From Nitrospinae bacterium RIFCSPLOWO2_12_FULL_45_22 (lineage in GTDB: Bacteria > 2-12-FULL-45-22): DNA of 5,099 nt. The stretch lies in contig MHDQ01000188.1 of NCBI GenBank assembly GCA_001803565.1, positions 1-5,099 of the forward strand, given 5' to 3'. The notes below the pieces were generated by a model that made no database searches, was not told where the DNA came from, and saw only the letters and a program-made list of their open reading frames with translations. Below, in pieces: positions 1 to 5,064 of this stretch. The number at the start of each line of letters is the position of its first letter. The first letter of the stretch is position 1. The position numbers were made by a program, and so were the translations under genes.

Positions 1-31
1 GATGATTTTCTGGGTAATTTTTATTAGACAT
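1..31 (-). CDS. Start of an unidentified gene, cut by the window edge
   Basis: An ATG at 29-31 on the minus strand follows GAGGAGG (36-42) at a 4-base spacing and opens a frame that reads MSNKNYPENH before leaving the window. The leader closely resembles that of the nucleotidyltransferase gene at 646, which also has a GGAGG-type site 4 bases before its ATG. Ten codons are too few to assign a family. It lies 72 bases downstream of the nucleotidyltransferase stop codon in the same direction, so it may be read through from that gene or have its own weak promoter. Confidence 0.45.
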   Translation of the reverse strand, partial: MSNKNYPENH

Positions 32-35
32 GTAG

Positions 36-42
36 CCTCCTC
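36..42 (-). promoter_or_regulatory. Strong Shine-Dalgarno site for the gene starting at 31
   Basis: The minus strand reads GAGGAGG, 4 bases upstream of the ATG at 29-31. It is the main reason for believing that a gene starts at the left window edge. Further upstream a TATAAA (55-60) and a TTTACT (76-81) are 15 bases apart, shorter than the usual 17, so any promoter here is only a weak suggestion. Confidence 0.5.
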
Positions 43-103
43 AATACTAATGATTTTATATCAAATTTTTACGTGAGTAAAGCAGATAGGCAGTTGAGCT
101 AAT

Positions 104-646
104 TTATCCCTTCAGTTGTTTCTTTATCTTTTCCCATTCCTCTAAAACATCCCATTCTTTGGTCCAAAAGTCTAAATATTCCTCCTCAGGGATCAATCCG
201 AGCCTTCTTATCCTTTCAATAATAGAATCTATATCCCAGAGGTCTTTTTGCCGATGGGCGATTAGCTTATGAATCAACAGATCCTCCAAAGAGATCACAG
301 GAACCTTTATCCCTTCCACTTCTTCCCAGGTCTTCCTTTTAACCACTAGATGTTGGTAAGGGATCTTGCATATAATCAGGTGGATAGGTATTGATCCTTT
401 ATCACATAAGAGCATATCAGGATCAGATTCGGGAATAAGTTTTATCTTAAATCCATTCCTCTCTAGAATCTTTATTAGATCTTGGGTTGAGATGGTTTCC
501 AGGATAACCAGGATGTCTAAGTCTGCTGTGAATCGTGGCTCCATCCGGTAAAAGTTTGCAGCAAATGCCCCGATTATAGCATAATCTATTCCATCCGCTT
601 CAAATATGTGATGGAGTCCTTTAATGATCTGTAGTATTGACTCCAT
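104..646 (-). CDS. Nucleotidyltransferase, AbiEii-like (possible toxin of a two-gene module)
   Basis: A 180-residue protein with the nucleotidyltransferase fold signature. Residues 22-47 hold a hydrophobic strand ending in G26-A27, then R38-F-T40-A-D42-L-D44-I-L-V, matching the G-G/A ... R-x-T-x-D-L-D-I motif of AbiEii-like and related enzymes. D42 and D44 would bind the metal ions. Residues 119-139 (S-L-E-D-L-L-I-H-K127-L ... K-D135-L-W-D138-I) match the second conserved block of this class. The third acidic residue expected near position 89 reads I-H89-L-I-I, so a His may replace the Asp. Such enzymes transfer a nucleotide to tRNA or protein, and many are toxins of type IV toxin-antitoxin pairs; the substrate here is unknown. 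The ATG at 646 has GGAGGAGG 4 bases upstream. The gene overlaps the 67-residue ORF before it by 26 bases, which supports co-expression. Family membership is fairly certain, toxin function is inference. Confidence 0.85.
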   Translation of the reverse strand: MESILQIIKGLHHIFEADGIDYAIIGAFAANFYRMEPRFTADLDILVILETISTQDLIKILERNGFKIKLIPESDPDMLLCDKGSIPIHLIICKIPYQHLVVKRKTWEEVEGIKVPVISLEDLLIHKLIAHRQKDLWDIDSIIERIRRLGLIPEEEYLDFWTKEWDVLEEWEKIKKQLKG

Positions 647-824
647 GGAGCCTCCTCCATCGGTTGAAAAACTCCAAATGGGTATATATATCTGCTTCTT
701 CTAGTTTTTTCATGATTTCAGAAGGGTTTATACCGTCTCTTTTCAGTCCGGCTTCAAAGAAGGCATTTCCTAATTCAAAGAGTTCCCAGGTAGTTTTTAT
801 AATTCCAGTGGAATTTGGTTCCAT
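621..824 (-). CDS. Small companion protein of the downstream nucleotidyltransferase
   Basis: A 67-residue protein that I cannot assign to a named family with certainty. Residues 11-45 read as two amphipathic helices: T-W-E-L-F-E-L-G-x-A-F-F-E-A-G-L-K-R, followed by I-N-P-S-E-I-M-K-K-L-E-E-A-D. Small proteins with this layout (aromatic and leucine-rich helix, 'AGLKR', then a helix ending the domain) commonly sit just before nucleotidyltransferase genes, as this one does. The ATG at 824 lacks an obvious Shine-Dalgarno site, and an in-frame stop lies 12 codons upstream, so translation must start near here. Its last 8 codons overlap the nucleotidyltransferase start, so ribosomes finishing this ORF pass directly over that start site. 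An antitoxin or chaperone role for the partner is inference from gene order only. Confidence 0.65.
   Translation of the reverse strand: MEPNSTGIIKTTWELFELGNAFFEAGLKRDGINPSEIMKKLEEADIYTHLEFFNRWRRLHGVNTTDH
645..660 (-). promoter_or_regulatory. Hairpin over the nucleotidyltransferase ribosome-binding site
   Basis: The minus strand reads ATGGAG-GAGG-CTCCAT. The two 6-base arms are exact reverse complements with a 4-base loop. The stem and loop contain the whole GGAGGAGG Shine-Dalgarno site (651-658) and the first two bases of the start codon at 644-646. In mRNA this would partly hide the start site until a ribosome translating the upstream overlapping ORF opens it. The sequence match is certain; the regulatory effect is inferred, and a 6-pair stem is only moderately stable. 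Confidence 0.5.
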
Positions 825-865
825 GAATTTAACCCGAAAAATGCGGATAAGCTCCTATCGGTAAG

Positions 866-997
866 CTATAAATCTTTATTTTTTGTTAGCTTCTCTATGA
901 TTTTCTTGGCCAGGGTATGAAACTCCTTAGCTATTGAAAGGGCCACGAAGCCCTCACTAAGTCTCAGCCTGTACTTTGCTTCTTCGCTTGAATCCAT
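866..997 (-). pseudogene. Short ORF with HEPN-like N-terminus, probably an internally deleted remnant
   Basis: An ATG at 995-997 with GGAG 8 bases upstream opens 43 codons ending in TAG at 866-868. The first residues, M-D-S-S-E-E-A-K-Y-R-L-R-L-S-E-G-F, resemble the first helix of HEPN-domain proteins. The rest (A-L-S-I-A-K-E-F-H-T-L-A-K-K-I-I-E-K-L) looks like a closing HEPN helix. A complete HEPN protein is usually 110-150 residues and has an R-x4-6-H active site between these helices, which is absent here, so the middle appears to have been lost. It lies directly after the MNT nucleotidyltransferase remnant, matching the usual HEPN/MNT pairing. The ORF and its ribosome-binding site are visible; the family assignment is from memory of the pattern and is tentative. 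It may instead be a small functional peptide. Confidence 0.4.
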
Positions 998-1090
998 AAG
1001 CGCCACTCCAGTCTATGCCCCAGCCTGGTTCGGGTTGCTCTTCCCATATCCAGATGAAGGAGCCAAATCTTTTTATCCCGTTAGAGAAAG
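957..1090 (-). pseudogene. Detached C-terminal fragment of an MNT-type nucleotidyltransferase
   Basis: Reading on from the stop codon at 1098-1100 in the same frame gives an open stretch ending at TAG 957-959. It includes G-I-K-R-F-G-S-F-I-W-I-W-E-E, then Q-P-E-P-G-W-G-I-D-W-S-G. A tryptophan-rich strand followed by a Pro-Gly turn is the usual shape of the C-terminal tail of MNT-type nucleotidyltransferases. No start codon or ribosome-binding site belongs to it. Its end overlaps the start of the HEPN-like ORF at 997 in another frame, as would be expected if MNT and HEPN once overlapped head to tail. The frame identity on both sides of the hairpin is directly visible; the homology claim is inferred. 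Confidence 0.45.
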
Positions 1091-1120
1091 CCGCCGATTA
1101 AAATCGGCGGTTACTACCGC
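1091..1120. repeat. GC-rich perfect hairpin with an overlapping second hairpin
   Basis: Bases 1091-1110 form a perfect inverted repeat with 9-base arms (CCGCCGATT and AATCGGCGG) and a 2-base centre; bases 1090 and 1111 could add a G-U pair. Bases 1107-1120 form a second inverted repeat, GCGGT-TACT-ACCGC, sharing the right arm of the first, so the two are mutually exclusive folds. The element is GC-rich in an A+T-rich setting and lies exactly where similarity of the MNT protein to its family ends. Its minus strand supplies the TAA stop at 1098-1100. It resembles ends of IS200/IS605-type elements or REP-like units, but no transposase lies here. It could also act as a terminator, although no T-run follows on either side. 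Confidence 0.6.
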
Positions 1121-1373
1121 TTACTGTCTTGGCATATAAAGAGACTTGAAAAGGGAGTTCTTTAGGGATCATCTTCCTCAAGAAGATCTGCCTCTCAAAG
1201 AGGTGCTCGGGGAGGTCTTGTGCCAGGATAAAGATATCCCCATCGCTCCTCCCTGATCCCTCGCCTCTGGCCCGGGAGCCAAACAGGATGAGGCAGATAA
1301 GCCCTTCTCCTAATAGTGCAAGAAAGGCCTTTATTAACGGTTCAAAGATTGAGTTAATGGCTTCCCTTTCCAT
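1098..1373 (-). CDS. MNT-type minimal nucleotidyltransferase, C-terminally truncated
   Basis: A 91-codon ORF. Residues 27-51 carry the nucleotidyltransferase core: L-I-L-F-G32-S33-R-A-R-G ... R-S43-D44-G-D46-I-F-I-L-A, the G-S-x(10)-D-x-D motif of the MNT family (pol-beta fold). D44 and D46 would bind metal. The strand expected to carry the third Asp reads F-Q-V-S78-L-Y-A, with Ser in its place. Similarity seems to stop near T83; the last 8 residues are translated from the hairpin at 1091-1120, which also provides the stop. Family members are usually 100-150 residues or longer, and a likely tail is still present in the same frame at 957-1090. An in-frame TAG lies just before the ATG at 1373, so this start is forced; its Shine-Dalgarno site is poor. 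The ORF begins 24 bases after the CARF-HD gene and could share its transcript. Intact MNT proteins are commonly antitoxins of HEPN ribonucleases that AMPylate the HEPN partner. Here it is probably a dead or dying gene. Confidence 0.75.
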   Translation of the reverse strand: MEREAINSIFEPLIKAFLALLGEGLICLILFGSRARGEGSGRSDGDIFILAQDLPEHLFERQIFLRKMIPKELPFQVSLYAKTVSGSNRRF

Positions 1374-1397
1374 ATTCTATGGTGAAAATGTCTTATG

Positions 1398-3896
1398 TTA
1401 AAAATTCTCTTTGTATAGTTGCTTATCGAACTCTCCATATTGATAGATATCTACTCCATATATGCATATCTCCCATTTATCAGTCTTCAAAACCTGTTTA
1501 CAAGACAAAATCTCCTTTTTAATCTCTCGGATAATATCATTTTTAATAATCTCCTGGGTATCAGGCGGATTAGGTGGGTCCCATTTAACATCCTTCCGAA
1601 GCTCAATGGCTATCCTGAATCTAAATAGCAAAGGAATGCTCAATTCGACATCAATCTTCTTACTATTTATTGGGTTAACCAACCGGAAAAATACGGCATT
1701 GACCCGGTTATGTAAATCAAAGTGTCTTTCCTGGATCATCTTGAATATGATCTTGTTGCAGCAAGAAAGCCATTCTGTAAGAATGAGATAATATTGTTTT
1801 TCTTTTCCGTTGGCTTTATTCTCTTCAACCCATACCCTCTGAACCACACCAAGAAGGGCTGACTCGAGATCTCTCAAGCCACTTTCCATCTTTTTCTTAT
1901 TCCCATAGTCAAAGATTAAGTTAATTTCTCTAAACTTATTGAAATTCTTATCCTCCATTTTTATCCAGGGAAGGATACGGTAATCCAAAATATCCTTTAC
2001 TTCTTTTCTTCTTTGGCTGGTTTTATTAATACAATCTGAAATCCTCCCACCCTTATTCTTTTTAAGCCCTTCATAAATATGCCATATGCCATCGAACCAC
2101 TTCTTTAAAGCCACCCAGTTCATCAGATCTTTAGAATCCATATGTTGAATAGAATATTGCATCATAGAAGACAACCTCTGGAGCGTTTTCATTTCAGTGT
2201 CGATCTCTCGTTCAGTTAATTCTATCCGCCTCCGCCGGTATTCTTCATCTATCACCCGTTCTCTCTGGTTGTCACAGGCATCAATAATTCGCTGAAGTGC
2301 GGTAATCAGCTCCATCCTAAGGTATTGTCCTGAGTTAATTAGAAATTGATTATTTAGTTCCTTAATGGGATGGTCTATCTCTTTCCAGTGATAGAATCTT
2401 TGGGGCAATTCAGAGGTCTTAATCAGGGGCATCTTTCTGCGGTGGTAGCGATAGGCAGCGATGATGGCATTAATATATGGCTCTTTATTGTTGCTTATAT
2501 CTTTACCACTAAATCCTATTGTCTCCGTCTTTTCTCCCTTCTTAACCTTTTCCAAGTCTCCCATTACTGCATAATAGGCAAGCTCGTGATGTAGATCCCG
2601 ATTAAAGGAAGGAAATGAGGTAATATCTACTTTTTTTGTCTTTCTAGTGTCATCTTCATTCCACTCAAAGTTGATTTCCCTACCCGAATGCCCAATGTCA
2701 TGAATCCATAAGGTGTAAAGGAGGACATAAATCTCCTCCGGAGACAGAAAGTCTTTAAAGGGATATTCTTTAGCCTGATTTCTATTCACTTCAAAAGTTT
2801 GCATGGGCTTTATTAGCTGAACAGCCATCTCAAGGAGCCGCTGGCAGTGTCCTCTAGCATGATCCACAGTCTCAGGGATGTTATCACCAAGCCAGATATA
2901 CTGGGTATCAGCAAATCTTTTCTCAAGATCTTCTTTTAGTGGATGACCCTCAGGGAATAGGGTTAGTGCCACTGCCCCACTTCCAAATCGGGTCAGTTTT
3001 GTTCTTGATTCCTCCCATCGCTTCTCAAGAATATCTTTAATAGGTAAGGCTGTATATCTTTTCTGCGATGGGTCTTCTATAAAGAGGTGCTGTAGTCTCA
3101 GGGGCAGGGACTCCAGCAACCCTTTTGCTTTGTCCTTATCTATATGAGGTAGGGCATAGATAATAGAACGGTATTCATTTCGGCCAATAATATCAAAATC
3201 CACAGGGAGTAATGGCAAGTCTATAATATTTGGTGATTGCTCATATAGATATTTTATCTTCACGCCCTCGTAACACATCCCTATGATGGAGGTATAAGGG
3301 ATGAGACCTTTGTAGCCCCCAGTAATATTGATGATGAATTCGTGGCCTTTGTGTTCTTCCTTTTCCAAGTAGAAAGTGATAGAAGAGATGAGATTCTGGA
3401 TACCTTCGGTTTGGAATCTATCAGCTTTCTTTACCTCAATCCCTTTTAAGAGTCCACCGCAAGGATGTTCTTCCATACAGTTTCCCAAGGAAGATTGGGT
3501 AATATAATTTTTCAGTACGAGAAAACAGAAGGCCCCTTCAGGGGTATCAGAAAAGAGTAGGACAATTTTATCCTGGTTAACTTTAGAACACCCGATCTTC
3601 CAGAGGCTGGCTACCTCAGCAGGGGCAAAAAGGCGGTGATTTTCGATTGTTGAGTTCAGTTTAGCTTTCAATAGACTTACAACTTCATTTACTTTACCCG
3701 AGTAGGAGTCCTGAAAATTCTTTAATGCCAGTTCAGTAGGCCAATTCGTAAACGGGTTTTTTAAGTATTTTGCAATATCTTTTCCTCTGGAGTATAAAGG
3801 GTTAGGTTCATTATCAATATGCTCGCTTACTAATTTCTCCAGGAGGGATGTACCTACTGTGGTAAAGATAAGTTTTGGAGGTATGTCCATATCCAT
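1398..3896 (-). CDS. CARF-HD fusion: putative type III CRISPR signalling effector
   Basis: An 832-residue protein. Residues 8-240 are a CARF domain of the APE2256/Csm6-like group: a first strand ending T-T-V-G15-T16-S17-L-L, a middle strand at 110-125 (V-L-L-F-S-D-T-P-E-G-A-F), the signature N-I-T-G193-G194-Y-K196-G-L-I-P-Y (190-201), and a tail with L-P-L-L-P-V-D-F-D (227-235). Such domains bind cyclic oligoadenylate made by Cas10. Residues about 335-545 are an HD domain: H346-x3-H350, H399-D400-I-G-H403, D-L-H436-H437-E, Y-R-Y-H485-R-R and D539-A-C-D542 give the full metal-binding pattern, close to the HD type found in conflict-system effectors. It could be a nuclease or a nucleotide phosphohydrolase; the sequence does not decide. 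Residues about 546-832 are charged, helix-rich in the first half, and unassigned. No signal peptide or membrane segment is seen, so it is likely cytosolic. It starts 7 bases after the RAMP gene, which implies one operon. The second ATG at 3890 (M3) has better ribosome-binding-site spacing and may be the true start. Confidence 0.87.
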   Translation of the reverse strand: MDMDIPPKLIFTTVGTSLLEKLVSEHIDNEPNPLYSRGKDIAKYLKNPFTNWPTELALKNFQDSYSGKVNEVVSLLKAKLNSTIENHRLFAPAEVASLWKIGCSKVNQDKIVLLFSDTPEGAFCFLVLKNYITQSSLGNCMEEHPCGGLLKGIEVKKADRFQTEGIQNLISSITFYLEKEEHKGHEFIINITGGYKGLIPYTSIIGMCYEGVKIKYLYEQSPNIIDLPLLPVDFDIIGRNEYRSIIYALPHIDKDKAKGLLESLPLRLQHLFIEDPSQKRYTALPIKDILEKRWEESRTKLTRFGSGAVALTLFPEGHPLKEDLEKRFADTQYIWLGDNIPETVDHARGHCQRLLEMAVQLIKPMQTFEVNRNQAKEYPFKDFLSPEEIYVLLYTLWIHDIGHSGREINFEWNEDDTRKTKKVDITSFPSFNRDLHHELAYYAVMGDLEKVKKGEKTETIGFSGKDISNNKEPYINAIIAAYRYHRRKMPLIKTSELPQRFYHWKEIDHPIKELNNQFLINSGQYLRMELITALQRIIDACDNQRERVIDEEYRRRRIELTEREIDTEMKTLQRLSSMMQYSIQHMDSKDLMNWVALKKWFDGIWHIYEGLKKNKGGRISDCINKTSQRRKEVKDILDYRILPWIKMEDKNFNKFREINLIFDYGNKKKMESGLRDLESALLGVVQRVWVEENKANGKEKQYYLILTEWLSCCNKIIFKMIQERHFDLHNRVNAVFFRLVNPINSKKIDVELSIPLLFRFRIAIELRKDVKWDPPNPPDTQEIIKNDIIREIKKEILSCKQVLKTDKWEICIYGVDIYQYGEFDKQLYKENF

Positions 3897-3905
3897 CCTT
3901 CCTTT
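3897..3905 (-). promoter_or_regulatory. Ribosome-binding site that decides the CARF-HD start
   Basis: The minus strand reads AAAGGAAGG, overlapping the TAA stop codon (3904-3906) of the RAMP gene. It abuts the first ATG (3894-3896) directly but lies 6 bases before the second ATG (3888-3890), the usual spacing. Start at 3890, giving 830 residues beginning M-D-I-P-P-K, is therefore the better supported choice. The overlap with the upstream stop suggests coupled translation of the two genes. Confidence 0.55.
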
Positions 3906-5064
3906 ATTCGTGCAGTTTGTAGGTATTAGTCTCTACTTCCTGAGCAGTAGGCAGGGGGTGTTCACAAATGGGTTTTCCATAGTGTGAGCAAGTTTTTATC
4001 GTGCAATTGGCGGTATAATTAAAAAAGCTGGGGCGATCCGGATACTTGATGGGAAGTCCATGATTTATAGGGGGATAGTTCAGGATAGCCCTCAAATCTT
4101 CCCAGGCATCAGTATGAAATGAATTTTTGGCATTCTTAAGCTTATTTATGAAGTAACTAACCTCTGTGCTATCTGCTCCCTTTTTGCCTTTGTATCTATC
4201 GAACATATTGATATTTTTAAAACCCTTTTCATCAAACTCTATCTTTATTGTCCCAAGGCCCAGTGGCTTTCCCAGTCCAATCTTATGGCACATGCTGTCA
4301 TCAAGCCTCAGGGATAAAAGGAGAAGGCCAAGTTCTTCATCAGAGAGGTTTTCATAGGTTACAGGAAAAGAAAGATTACCAGAGACGAGGAGTTCAATAG
4401 CATCGCAACCGGGAAAATACTGGGTCTTTATGGCTTCGTTATCTGGAGGTCTATGGTAATAGAATTTTCTTCCTCGTAAATTCCCATTATGATTGAGGTA
4501 AAAGCTTTCGTGGTGGGGCTTGGGGCTGGACAGGGCATGGTCTCTCAAGAACCTTCGCTCAAGGCTTCCATTCTCTATCTTTATATCGGAAAAAGAGACC
4601 TTTCCCCCAAAGCCTTCCTGTCCTTCCTGTCCTTCACCAACGGATTTATTAGATGTCCCAAAGAGTCTACAGCAAATGCAGAGACCCTTTTTTTCATCTC
4701 TTAGATAGCATCCATCATTTTTGCTTTCATCTGGAATACCATAAGAGAAATTAACCTTATACCTTCTTCTTTCCCTTTCTATTTCCCAGCTATTCCCACT
4801 GGGTGAATTATAGTTTGTTTTCTGAACATTCTGACCAACATTTTGCCACTGGGAATTAGGGATAGCGTTAAAGGCGGCTATAAGAGTTCTGTTTTGGATA
4901 TCATCTCTGTATTCCGCTGAAAACATGGAGAAGCAAGCACTGGAAATGGCCTCAGCTATGGATCTGATCATGCCTTTTACAGTAGAGCCAGGTATGAAAG
5001 GGAGACCATCATGGTTCCTGCTGAACCTCTTGTAAAAGACAAATTGGGGGGTTGGGTTTGGGGT
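3904..5064 (-). CDS. CRISPR type III RAMP (Cas7-like) protein, 5' end missing
   Basis: A RAMP-superfamily protein of the kind that forms the backbone or cap of type III crRNA complexes. The frame stays open upstream of the ATG at 4971 and encodes F-Y-K-R-F-S-R-N-H-D-G-L-P then F-I-P-G-S-T-V-K-G-M-I-R-S. This last block is the N-terminal RAMP signature (IPGSS-x-KG-x-x-R), so the ATG at 4971 is internal and the true start lies beyond the window. Counting from that Met: C98-I-C-C101-R-L-F-G105-T is the usual Cys-x-x-Cys-x-LFG block, G122-G-K-V-S-F-S-D follows, then P-H-H-E-S-F-Y-L (152-159), G-R-K-F-Y-Y-H (167-173) and the glycine-rich loop G232-L-G-K-P-L-G-L-G (232-240). The C-terminus has a Cys/His cluster (C323, C328, H330, C336, H338). 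The GRKFYYH and GLGKPLG blocks recall the TIGR03986-type RAMP group, but I cannot confirm the subfamily or the subunit position. Superfamily assignment is firm. It is co-transcribed with the CARF-HD gene. Confidence 0.9.
   Translation of the reverse strand, partial: TPNPTPQFVFYKRFSRNHDGLPFIPGSTVKGMIRSIAEAISSACFSMFSAEYRDDIQNRTLIAAFNAIPNSQWQNVGQNVQKTNYNSPSGNSWEIERERRRYKVNFSYGIPDESKNDGCYLRDEKKGLCICCRLFGTSNKSVGEGQEGQEGFGGKVSFSDIKIENGSLERRFLRDHALSSPKPHHESFYLNHNGNLRGRKFYYHRPPDNEAIKTQYFPGCDAIELLVSGNLSFPVTYENLSDEELGLLLLSLRLDDSMCHKIGLGKPLGLGTIKIEFDEKGFKNINMFDRYKGKKGADSTEVSYFINKLKNAKNSFHTDAWEDLRAILNYPPINHGLPIKYPDRPSFFNYTANCTIKTCSHYGKPICEHPLPTAQEVETNTYKLHE
4613..4635. repeat. 9-base tandem repeat inside the RAMP gene
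   Basis: The plus strand has CCTTCCTGT at 4613-4621 and again at 4622-4630, then a partial copy to 4635. On the coding strand it is in frame and yields a short Glu-Gly-Gln repeat (residues about 113-120 counted from the internal Met), in the variable loop between the CxxCxLFG block and the GGKVSFSD strand. Copy number could vary by slippage without breaking the frame. Confidence 0.6.

Noticed and set aside
55-81. A promoter for the gene starting at 31
   Set aside because: TATAAA and TTTACT are present but only 15 bases apart in a generally A+T-rich stretch, which is too weak to annotate separately.
637-864. A 75-codon plus-strand open frame opposite the small companion protein
   Set aside because: The minus-strand ORF has a plausible helical composition and an overlap with the nucleotidyltransferase gene, while the plus-strand frame is Ser- and Phe-rich with no family resemblance.
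1091-1110. The palindrome as a simple intrinsic terminator for the CARF-HD/MNT transcript
   Set aside because: No run of T follows the stem on the minus strand (it is followed by CTTTCTCTAACG), and the MNT-like frame continues past it, so a terminator is possible but not supported.
1462-1791. A 109-codon open frame on the plus strand
   Set aside because: It lies wholly antisense to the C-terminal part of the CARF-HD gene, has no ribosome-binding site, and its translation resembles no family. The other plus-strand open frames opposite the genes (for example 366-551, 2370-2594, 4166-4357 and 4489-4708) were rejected on the same grounds.
4969-4971. ATG at 4971 as the start of the RAMP gene
   Set aside because: It lies inside the conserved block F-I-P-G-S-T-V-K-G-M-I-R-S and has no proper Shine-Dalgarno site; the frame continues upstream with conserved residues.
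5045-5063. G-rich run (GGGGGGTTGGGTTTGGGG) as a G-quadruplex regulatory element
   Set aside because: It is explained by coding on the other strand (P-N-P-T-P-Q in the RAMP frame) and lies in the spacer of a probable fold-back artefact.
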